Shown piece by piece: positions 1 through 5,171 of a stretch of DNA of 18,815 nucleotides. Within the stretch, counting starts at the first letter, position 1. Each line of letters starts with the position of its first letter. The position numbers were made by a program, and so were the translations under genes. The DNA lies in the NCBI GenBank assembly GCA_044508495.1, contig JBIQHP010000039.1:1-18815 (forward strand). Direction: 5' to 3'. The notes beneath the pieces were generated by a model. That model saw nothing but the letters and a program-made list of their open reading frames with translations. It did no database searches and was not told where the DNA came from. Origin of the DNA: Terrimesophilobacter sp044508495. Lineage in GTDB: Bacteria; Actinomycetota; Actinomycetes; Actinomycetales; Microbacteriaceae.

Positions 1-15
1 CCACCCTGTTCGGCA

Positions 16-495
16 TCAGTCGTCGCAGGCGGGATGATCTGCCTCGTAGTGCTGCCAGCCTCCGTCCAATGTCCAGATGTCGCAGCCGCTCTCCGCAAGG
101 CCGCCGCTGACGGCCCAGACCACGCCGATCACGACGACGCCTATCACGATGGCCGCGAGGATCGCCTTCCTCCCCCATCCCCCCTTCGGCGCGGGAGTCG
201 CCTCCGCCGCGGGGGTCGCGTCGCCGAATCCGGCTACGGGGCTCGTACCGGCCACGCCCACCGCCATGGGCATCGCCGAGTCCTCGGTGTCCCAACTCGC
301 CGGCTCCGAGATGCCTGCGAGGTCGGCGACCTTGCCGCCGTCCTGGAGGGCGTCGATCTGGGCTTGCAGGTAGGTGAGATTCTCCTGCACGAGGGTGCGA
401 GTCTCGTCGTCGAGGTCCGGATTCCCGGCCTGCGCCGCCACCTGCGCGCGCTGAGCCTTCAGCGACGCGAGCAGCGCCTTTTCTGCGAGACCCAT
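16..495 (-). CDS. Hypothetical single-pass membrane protein with N-terminal coiled coil
   Basis: I do not recognise a named family. The 159-residue protein begins with a charged, Ala/Leu/Gln-rich helical stretch (residues 1-52) that looks like a coiled coil. A Pro/Ala/Thr-rich linker follows (about 60-108), then one hydrophobic segment (about 110-129) after a basic GRK, and a short polar tail with two cysteines (C138, C157). With no signal peptide the expected topology is a cytoplasmic coil and an outer tail, where the two cysteines could form a disulfide; this is inference. The ATG at 495 is preceded by a GGCGG ribosome-binding site about 8 nt upstream. The gene diverges from the Nudix gene across 170 bp. 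A TAGAGT hexamer at 559-564 on this strand is a possible -10 box. Coding status rests on ATG, Shine-Dalgarno and plausible domain layout. Confidence 0.72.
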   Translation of the reverse strand: MGLAEKALLASLKAQRAQVAAQAGNPDLDDETRTLVQENLTYLQAQIDALQDGGKVADLAGISEPASWDTEDSAMPMAVGVAGTSPVAGFGDATPAAEATPAPKGGWGRKAILAAIVIGVVVIGVVWAVSGGLAESGCDIWTLDGGWQHYEADHPACDD

Positions 496-653
496 GAGTC
501 ACCGCCTTTCGATCAACGCTGCTCCACCCTCGGGTCCTGACGGCCCGCAGACACCGCCACTCTAGCGCCCGGTCTCAGCAGACTCCAGCGAAGGCCGCGC
601 GTACGAGAAGACCGGGGAGTCATGCGTACGCCGTCTCCCGCCGGGACTGCGAC

Positions 654-659
654 TACAGT
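654..659 (+). promoter_or_regulatory. Candidate -10 box for a leaderless Nudix transcript
   Basis: TACAGT fits the actinobacterial TANNNT -10 pattern. It ends 6 nt before the GTG start at 666, which would place the transcription start at or next to the start codon. No Shine-Dalgarno sequence and no convincing -35 box are visible. Leaderless genes are common in Actinobacteria; the assignment here is inference. Confidence 0.35.
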
Positions 660-665
660 GGCCGG

Positions 666-1100
666 GTGGATATCCGGATCGCCGCCTACGGCGTCATCAT
701 CGAGGGCGGTCGCATTCTGCTGGCCCACTGGAACGAGGCCGGGCACACCGGCTGGACGCTCCCGGGCGGCGGGCTCGAGCCGGGTGAGGACCCGGCGGAT
801 GCCGCCCGGCGCGAGATACTCGAGGAGACCGGCCACACGGCCGTCCTGCGCGGGCTGATCGGCGTCGACTCGCACGTCGTCGCGCCCGAGGACCGGATCC
901 GGGGCGGGACCACGCCGCTGCACTCACTGCGCATCGTCTACCGCGCCGAGGTCACCGGCGGCGAACTCCAGAACGAGCTCGACGGCAGCACCGACGAGGC
1001 CGCCTGGTTCGGCCTCGAGGAGGTCGCGGACCTTCCCCGCGTCGCGCTCGTCGACATCGGGATCGCCTTCGCCGCCGGCGCCCGATTCGAGACGAGGTGA
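666..1100 (+). CDS. Nudix hydrolase
   Basis: This 144-residue protein is a single Nudix domain. The Nudix box lies at residues 35-57 and fits the pattern G-x5-E-x7-REILEE-x-G, with E50, E53 and E54 as the expected metal-binding and catalytic glutamates. The preceding TLPGGGLEPGE is typical of the fold. The family hydrolyses nucleoside diphosphates linked to another moiety; the substrate (oxidised nucleotide, nucleotide sugar or other) cannot be told from sequence. Length is normal for a stand-alone Nudix enzyme. The start is GTG at 666, chosen because the fold begins at once (DIRIAAYGVII) and a -10-like hexamer sits 6 nt upstream, suggesting leaderless translation. It converges with the next gene; the two stops are 16 bp apart. 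Confidence 0.93.
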   Translation: MDIRIAAYGVIIEGGRILLAHWNEAGHTGWTLPGGGLEPGEDPADAARREILEETGHTAVLRGLIGVDSHVVAPEDRIRGGTTPLHSLRIVYRAEVTGGELQNELDGSTDEAAWFGLEEVADLPRVALVDIGIAFAAGARFETR

Positions 1101-1119
1101 CCGCACGCGGGATCGGTCA
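1098..1119. terminator. Weak inverted repeat between two convergent stops
   Basis: TGACCG (1098-1103) and CGGTCA (1114-1119) are exact reverse complements around a 10-nt GC-rich loop. The two arms contain the stop codons of the two convergent genes. It could act as a bidirectional terminator, but the 6-bp stem is short and has no T tract, so the functional call is tentative. Confidence 0.25.
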
Positions 1120-1644
1120 GTCGGCCTCCGCCTCGTCGCTCACCCAGAGCTCGTCATCGGCGCGCAGCGTCTGCCAGGCCGCGTAGGCCACGCCCGCCGC
1201 CGCCACGAGGCCGATCCCGATGAGGATGTAGCGGCCGGGTCCCGGCGCGGTCTTCGCCGGTGCGACCGCCTTCGACGCGGCGCCGGTCATCCGGCCGAGC
1301 GCCCGGCGCACCTGGGGGTTCTTGGCGACCTCGAGCGCGGCGAGCGCCGTGCCGAGCGCGGAGGAGACGGCGGGGAGGACGTCACGCGTGACCTTCCTGC
1401 CCGCGGCATCCGCGAACTGGCGGCCGGCCTCGATGCCCGACTCGACTCCGGGGCGCACCCGGGTCTCGAAGACGTCGCGCACGCGCGGGGCGACCTCTTC
1501 GCGGCTCACGTTCGCGAGCTGCCGACGGGCCTCCCGCACGACCTTGGTCGCGTGCTCGAGCACGTCCTTCTGGTCGTCCCACAACTCGGATGCTCCCCGC
1601 TTCAACCGGGCCAGTTCGCGCTGGCGCCTGCGTGACAGTCCCAT
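1117..1644 (-). CDS. Hypothetical coiled-coil membrane protein
   Basis: No named family is recognised. The 175-residue protein has a basic N-terminus (MGLSRRRQRELARLKRG), a long amphipathic, charged alpha-helical region (about 20-110), an Ala/Pro/Lys linker, a single hydrophobic segment (about 138-157) and an acidic tail. It looks like a cytoplasmic coiled coil tethered near its C-terminus to the membrane, loosely reminiscent of YtxH-type proteins. I chose the ATG at 1644 because GGAGG sits 7 nt upstream; the open frame extends to 1707, but the extra 21 residues lack an equivalent ribosome-binding site. It is divergent from the cyclophilin gene. Its topology resembles that of the first gene in the window, but I see no clear sequence homology. 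Confidence 0.78.
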   Translation of the reverse strand: MGLSRRRQRELARLKRGASELWDDQKDVLEHATKVVREARRQLANVSREEVAPRVRDVFETRVRPGVESGIEAGRQFADAAGRKVTRDVLPAVSSALGTALAALEVAKNPQVRRALGRMTGAASKAVAPAKTAPGPGRYILIGIGLVAAAGVAYAAWQTLRADDELWVSDEAEAD

Positions 1645-1770
1645 CGGTAACCTCCGTCTAGGTGGTCGGACATTCCCACTATCCTCCCACGGCTCTCCCA
1701 GCAGCAAACACGGCCAGACTGGACGAACGCTGACACCGCCGAGGTCTGCGCACTGTGGAAGAATTGCCAG

Positions 1771-2310
1771 ATGCCTCTACACACCCACGTCGCGACCCTG
1801 CACACCAACCTCGGCGACATCACCGTCAACCTGCTCGCCAACCACGCACCGAAGACCGTGGCGAACTTCGTCGGCCTCGCGACCGGAGCGATCGAGTGGA
1901 CCGACCCGGCCACGAACCAGAAGACGAACCGCCCCCTCTACGACGGGGTCGTCTTCCATCGCATCATCGATGACTTCATGATCCAGGGCGGCGACCCGCT
2001 CGGCCAGGGGATCGGCGGCCCCGGCTATCAGTTCGACGACGAGATCCACTCGGAGTTGCACTTCAACGAGCCGTACGTGCTCGCGATGGCCAATGCCGGC
2101 ATCCAGGCGGGTCACGGCACGAACGGATCGCAGTTCTTCATCACGACCGTCCCGACGCCGTGGCTGCAGGGCAAGCACACGATCTTCGGGCTCGTCGAGG
2201 ATGACGCATCCAAGGCCACCGTCAAGAAGATCGAGTCGGTGAAGAAGGACGGTCGCGACCGCCCGATCGAGCCGGTCGTGATCGAGAGCGTCACGATCGA
2301 AGAGCTCTGA
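1771..2310 (+). CDS. ppiA: Peptidyl-prolyl cis-trans isomerase, cyclophilin type
   Basis: The 179-residue single-domain cyclophilin catalyses cis-trans isomerisation of X-Pro bonds. Hallmarks are visible in order: FHRIIDDFMIQGGD (residues 62-75, catalytic Arg R64, plus F69 and Q72), MANAG (106-110), NGSQFFIT (118-125), and W131/H136 in the segment WLQGKHTIFG. There is no signal peptide, so it should be cytoplasmic. The ATG at 1771 is preceded by GGAAG about 9 nt upstream, and an AAGAAT hexamer ends 6 nt before the ATG, so either a leadered or leaderless start is possible. It lies 20 bp before the rhomboid gene in the same direction and is probably co-transcribed with it. The position matches ppiA (Rv0009) at the head of the same syntenic block in M. 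tuberculosis. Confidence 0.95.
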   Translation: MPLHTHVATLHTNLGDITVNLLANHAPKTVANFVGLATGAIEWTDPATNQKTNRPLYDGVVFHRIIDDFMIQGGDPLGQGIGGPGYQFDDEIHSELHFNEPYVLAMANAGIQAGHGTNGSQFFITTVPTPWLQGKHTIFGLVEDDASKATVKKIESVKKDGRDRPIEPVVIESVTIEEL

Positions 2311-2330
2311 GTCCGGGACGAGCACCAGGG

Positions 2331-3176
2331 ATGAGCGGCGCTGCGAGCACCTCGGCGGACGTGTGCTACCGCCATCCGAACCGTCAGAGCTTTGTGCTCT
2401 GCCAGCGCTGCGGGCGCACGATCTGCGCCGACTGCCAGACGCCGGCGGCCGTGGGCTTCCACTGCCCCGAGTGCATGAAGGAAGCACGGCAGTCCGCCCC
2501 GAAGACCAGGCCGGCGGTCATGACGGCCTTCCGTCCCGGGAGCTCGGCGCCGGTCGTCACCTGGACGATCATCGGCCTGTGCGTCGCGATCTACCTCCTG
2601 CAGCTCGTGAGCGGCGGCGCCGTGACGAACGCGCTGTTCTATCACCCGGTCCTGACCGAGTACCAGCCGTGGCGGATGCTGACCTCGCTCTTCGTGCACT
2701 CCGAGCTGACCTTCCTGCACATCATCTTCAACATGTACTCGCTCCTGATCTTCGGGCCGATCCTCGAGGCAGCGCTTGGACGCTGGCGCTTCCTCGCCCT
2801 CTACCTCCTGAGCGGACTCGGCGGCTCCGTCGCCGTACTGCTCATCGACCCGAGGATCGGCGTGGTCGGCGCCTCGGGCGCGATCTTCGGCCTGCTCGGC
2901 GCGTTCTTCGTCATCCAGCGGCGCCTCGGAGGGAACAGCCTTCAGCTCGTGATCGTGATCGGGCTCAACCTCGTGATCGGCTTCGTCATCCCGAACATCG
3001 CCTGGCAGGCGCACATCGGCGGACTCGTCGTGGGCGGGATCACGGCGCTCGTCTTCCTGATGACGCGCGAACCGCGCAAGCGCAATGAGCAGCTGCTCCT
3101 GCTGGGAGCGGTCCTCGCCGGACTCGTCGTGCTGACCGTCATCGGCGTCGTGCTGCTGCGCTCCAGGCTCGTCTGA
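2331..3176 (+). CDS. Rhomboid family intramembrane serine protease with N-terminal zinc finger
   Basis: The 281-residue protein joins a Cys/His-rich zinc-binding module to a rhomboid protease. Residues 12-48 hold C12, H15, C24, C27, C32, C35, H44, C45 and C48, a B-box-like pattern. The rhomboid core runs from about 73 to 245, with H130-x3-N134 in TM2, the GASGAIFG motif containing catalytic Ser182, and His228 in WQAHIGG as the second dyad member. One further hydrophobic segment (about 254-277) gives a seven-helix layout. Rhomboids cleave membrane proteins within the bilayer; the substrate is unknown, and the finger may recruit it or be structural. The ATG at 2331 lies 20 bp after the ppiA stop. 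The gene converges with crgA. Confidence 0.94.
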   Translation: MSGAASTSADVCYRHPNRQSFVLCQRCGRTICADCQTPAAVGFHCPECMKEARQSAPKTRPAVMTAFRPGSSAPVVTWTIIGLCVAIYLLQLVSGGAVTNALFYHPVLTEYQPWRMLTSLFVHSELTFLHIIFNMYSLLIFGPILEAALGRWRFLALYLLSGLGGSVAVLLIDPRIGVVGASGAIFGLLGAFFVIQRRLGGNSLQLVIVIGLNLVIGFVIPNIAWQAHIGGLVVGGITALVFLMTREPRKRNEQLLLLGAVLAGLVVLTVIGVVLLRSRLV

Positions 3177-3193
3177 ACCCGCCTGCCCCGTAG

Positions 3194-3224
3194 CTCTCCA
3201 CAGAGTTATCCACAGTGGGGATAA
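3194..3224. promoter_or_regulatory. DnaA-box-like cluster
   Basis: TTATCCACA at 3206-3214 matches the classical DnaA-box consensus exactly. On the opposite strand 3216-3224 reads TTATCCCCA, one mismatch from the same consensus, so the two form a near-palindrome TTATCCACAGTGGGGATAA. A third weaker copy, CTCTCCACA, lies at 3194-3202. The patch sits between the 3' ends of the rhomboid gene and crgA, in a block that is close to the origin in related genomes. DnaA binding is inference. Confidence 0.5.
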
Positions 3225-3240
3225 TTACAGTCGTGTAATT
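3223..3240. repeat. Perfect inverted repeat AATTACA-N4-TGTAATT
   Basis: Two 7-bp arms, AATTACA (3223-3229) and TGTAATT (3234-3240), flank GTCG. It directly abuts the DnaA-box-like cluster and is strikingly AT-rich for this genome. Because it lies between convergent genes it could be an operator for an unannotated transcript or part of a DNA-binding platform. The stem is too AT-rich and short for a typical intrinsic terminator. The arms are certain; the function is not. Confidence 0.55.
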
Positions 3241-3264
3241 GTTCCCGAGGTCCAACCGGATTGG

Positions 3265-3507
3265 CTAGGAGCGCCAACGAGTCGTCATGAGGAACCCGAC
3301 GAAGAGGATTCCGAACCCGACGAGGATGTTCCAGTCCTTGAGCGAGGCGACCGGCAGGGTGCCCTGGCTCACATAGAACACGATGATCCAGGCGAGGCCG
3401 ACGAGCATGAGCCCGAACATGATGGGCTTGAACCAGACGGCGTTCGGGGCGTCGTCCCCCGTCCGGTTCTCCTCGGGTCGATCGGACTTCGTCGTGGTTC
3501 TGGCCAT
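3265..3507 (-). CDS. crgA: Cell division protein CrgA
   Basis: The 80-residue protein has a polar, charged N-terminus (1-26) and two transmembrane helices (about 27-45 and 60-77) separated by the short outer loop VSQGTLPVASLKDWN, the usual CrgA (formerly UPF0233) architecture and length. CrgA is an actinobacterial septal protein that interacts with FtsZ and penicillin-binding proteins and helps coordinate septation with wall synthesis. The location next to trpG/pknB fits crgA of M. tuberculosis (Rv0011c) and Streptomyces. The ATG at 3507 follows a TAGAAT hexamer by 6 nt and has no Shine-Dalgarno, suggesting a leaderless transcript. It is divergent from the sortase gene. Confidence 0.95.
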   Translation of the reverse strand: MARTTTKSDRPEENRTGDDAPNAVWFKPIMFGLMLVGLAWIIVFYVSQGTLPVASLKDWNILVGFGILFVGFLMTTRWRS

Positions 3508-3513
3508 GCCGGA

Positions 3514-3519
3514 ATTCTA
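3514..3519 (-). promoter_or_regulatory. Candidate -10 box of leaderless crgA
   Basis: On the minus strand this reads TAGAAT, close to TATAAT and matching TANNNT. It ends 6 nt before the crgA ATG, so transcription would start at about the start codon. No ribosome-binding site is seen. The same hexamer occurs at a similar distance before the divergent sortase gene. Confidence 0.5.
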
Positions 3520-3568
3520 GCCTGAAAGCGCGAGGTCGGCCCGGAGAAAGCCGCACGAGGCCTGCGCC

Positions 3569-3574
3569 TAGAAT
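3569..3574 (+). promoter_or_regulatory. Candidate -10 box of leaderless class E sortase gene
   Basis: TAGAAT ends 7 nt before the ATG at 3582, which implies a transcription start at or within a base of the ATG. There is no Shine-Dalgarno sequence in the intervening cgaagcc. No clear -35 box is visible. Confidence 0.5.
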
Positions 3575-3581
3575 CGAAGCC

Positions 3582-4361
3582 ATGGCCGAGGAACCGATCG
3601 CGACGCGCAGGAGCGTGGCCCGTACCCGGCGCCGGAGTCGCCGCCGGGTCAGCTTCGTCGGCGTGCTCGGCGAACTGCTCATCACCGCGGGCGTGCTCGT
3701 CTTCCTCTTCCTCGGCTGGCAGCTCTGGCTCAACGACCTCATCGTCGGCGCCCAGGACAATCACACCGCCACCGCCCTGGCTCAGAGCTGGGACGGGGAG
3801 AATGCGCCGACGCGGGAGATCCCCGCGGGCCCGGTCGACTACGGGGACCCCGTCGTGGCGACGGCACCGGCGAACGCGACGACCTTCGCGGTCATGTACG
3901 TTCCCCGCTTCGGACAGGACTGGACTCGTGAGATCGCCGAGGGGATCGGGCTCGCCGACGTGCTCAACACCCGGCGGATCGGCCACTACCCCAGCACGCA
4001 GATGCCCGGCGATCTGGGGAACTTCGCGGTCGCCGCACACCGGCTCACCTACGGGGCCCCGTTCCGGGACATCGACCAGCTCAAGGTGGGCGACCGGATC
4101 TACGTCATGACCCAGGACGGCTACTACACCTACCTGTTCCGCAACCTCGAGTACGTCGACCGGCACGGCGTCGGCGTGCTCGACCCCGTGCCGCAGCAGG
4201 AGTCGATCGAGCCGACGACGCGGCTCCTCACCCTCATGAGCTGCAATCCCAAATGGTCGACGGCGGAGCGGATCATCGCCTATGCGGTCTTCGAGTCCTG
4301 GCAGCCGGTCTCGGCCGGCCCCCCGGCGGAGATCGCCCCTCTCGTGAATGCGAAGGGCTGA
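3582..4361 (+). CDS. Class E sortase (membrane-anchored transpeptidase)
   Basis: The 259-residue protein has a very basic N-terminus (1-23), one transmembrane helix (about 26-47) and an extracytoplasmic sortase domain (about 100-245). Expected catalytic residues are H153 in AAHRLTYG, C221 in TLMSCNP and R230 in STAERI, fitting class E sortases of Actinobacteria. These enzymes cleave an LAXTG-type sorting signal and attach the protein to peptidoglycan. The residue before the catalytic Cys is Ser, where TLTTC or TLxTC is more usual; this is a minor variant. No LAXTG substrate is encoded in the window. The stop (4359-4361) is followed 1 bp later by the ATG of the small membrane protein, so the two are one operon with the amidotransferase gene. 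Confidence 0.93.
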   Translation: MAEEPIATRRSVARTRRRSRRRVSFVGVLGELLITAGVLVFLFLGWQLWLNDLIVGAQDNHTATALAQSWDGENAPTREIPAGPVDYGDPVVATAPANATTFAVMYVPRFGQDWTREIAEGIGLADVLNTRRIGHYPSTQMPGDLGNFAVAAHRLTYGAPFRDIDQLKVGDRIYVMTQDGYYTYLFRNLEYVDRHGVGVLDPVPQQESIEPTTRLLTLMSCNPKWSTAERIIAYAVFESWQPVSAGPPAEIAPLVNAKG

Positions 4362-4362
4362 C

Positions 4363-4521
4363 ATGTACGGAGCTCTCTGGCACCTCCTGCCCGGGCCGTT
4401 GTGGGTTCGCATCGTGCTCGTGCTCGTGCTCGTCGTCGCGGTGCTGTTCTGTCTCGTCGAGTGGGTCTTCCCCTGGGTGAACACGCTCCTCCCGATCTCG
4501 GATGCGACGGTGGAGGGGTGA
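4363..4521 (+). CDS. Small conserved-type membrane protein, 52 aa
   Basis: A 52-residue open frame fits exactly between the sortase and the amidotransferase gene. It starts with ATG 1 bp after the sortase stop and ends in a TGA overlapping the GTG start of the next gene by 4 bp (GTGA at 4518-4521). It reads MYGALWHLLPGPLW, then one strong hydrophobic helix (about 15-36), then EWVFPWVNTLLPISDATVEG. The aromatic P-x-W ends and the tight coupling argue for a real gene. I recall similar short proteins at this position in other Micrococcales, but this is memory rather than a search. No function is known to me; a role with the neighbouring sortase is conceivable. Confidence 0.8.
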   Translation: MYGALWHLLPGPLWVRIVLVLVLVVAVLFCLVEWVFPWVNTLLPISDATVEG

Positions 4522-5171
4522 CACGCGTTCTCGTCGTCGACAACTACGACAGCTTCGTGTACACGCTCAACGGGTATCTGCTTCAGCTGGGCGCCGAGAC
4601 GACGGTTCTGCGCAACGACGACGAGGGTGTCGCGGATGCCGTGGCCGCGCTCGACGGCTACGACGCCGTCCTGCTCTCCCCGGGCCCGGGCGCTCCCGCG
4701 CAGGCCGGCGCGTCGATCCCGCTCGTCCACGCCGCGATCCGCACGGCGACGCCGTTGCTCGGGGTATGCCTCGGTCACCAGGCGATCGCCGAGGCGCTCG
4801 GCGCGACGGTCGCGGTGGCCGACGAGCTCATGCACGGCAAGACTTCGCGAGTCAGCCATGACGGAAGCGACCTCTACGACGGGGTTCCACTGCCGTTCAC
4901 GGCGACGAGGTATCACTCGCTCGCGGTCGTCGACTCGACGGTCCCGCCGCAGTTGACGGTGACGGCGCGCACCGAGGGCGGGATCATCATGGGGCTCCGG
5001 CACGAGTCGGCTCCCGTCTACGGCGTCCAGTTCCACCCCGAGTCCGTCCTGACCGAGGGCGGCTACCGGCTGCTCGCGAACTGGCTCGCGGTCGCGGGGC
5101 TCGCGACCGCGAGGGCGGCGGCGGAGGGGCTCACCCCCCTCGTCAATCTGGGTCAGGCGCCGCTGCAGTAG
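4518..5171 (+). CDS. trpG: Glutamine amidotransferase, anthranilate/aminodeoxychorismate synthase component II
   Basis: The 217-residue class I glutamine amidotransferase supplies ammonia from glutamine to a chorismate-using partner. The start is GTG at 4518 (VTRVLVVDNYDSFVYT), translationally coupled to the preceding small gene by a 4-bp overlap. Visible motifs: DNYDSF (8-13), SPGPG (54-58), the nucleophile elbow GVCLGHQ with C84, and QFHPES with H173 and E175. It could serve tryptophan synthesis (trpG), folate synthesis (pabA) or both; no trpE or pabB is in the window. The orthologous position in M. tuberculosis is trpG (Rv0013), beside pknB. The 3' end overlaps the end of the convergent pknB by 19 bp. 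Confidence 0.94.
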   Translation: MTRVLVVDNYDSFVYTLNGYLLQLGAETTVLRNDDEGVADAVAALDGYDAVLLSPGPGAPAQAGASIPLVHAAIRTATPLLGVCLGHQAIAEALGATVAVADELMHGKTSRVSHDGSDLYDGVPLPFTATRYHSLAVVDSTVPPQLTVTARTEGGIIMGLRHESAPVYGVQFHPESVLTEGGYRLLANWLAVAGLATARAAAEGLTPLVNLGQAPLQ

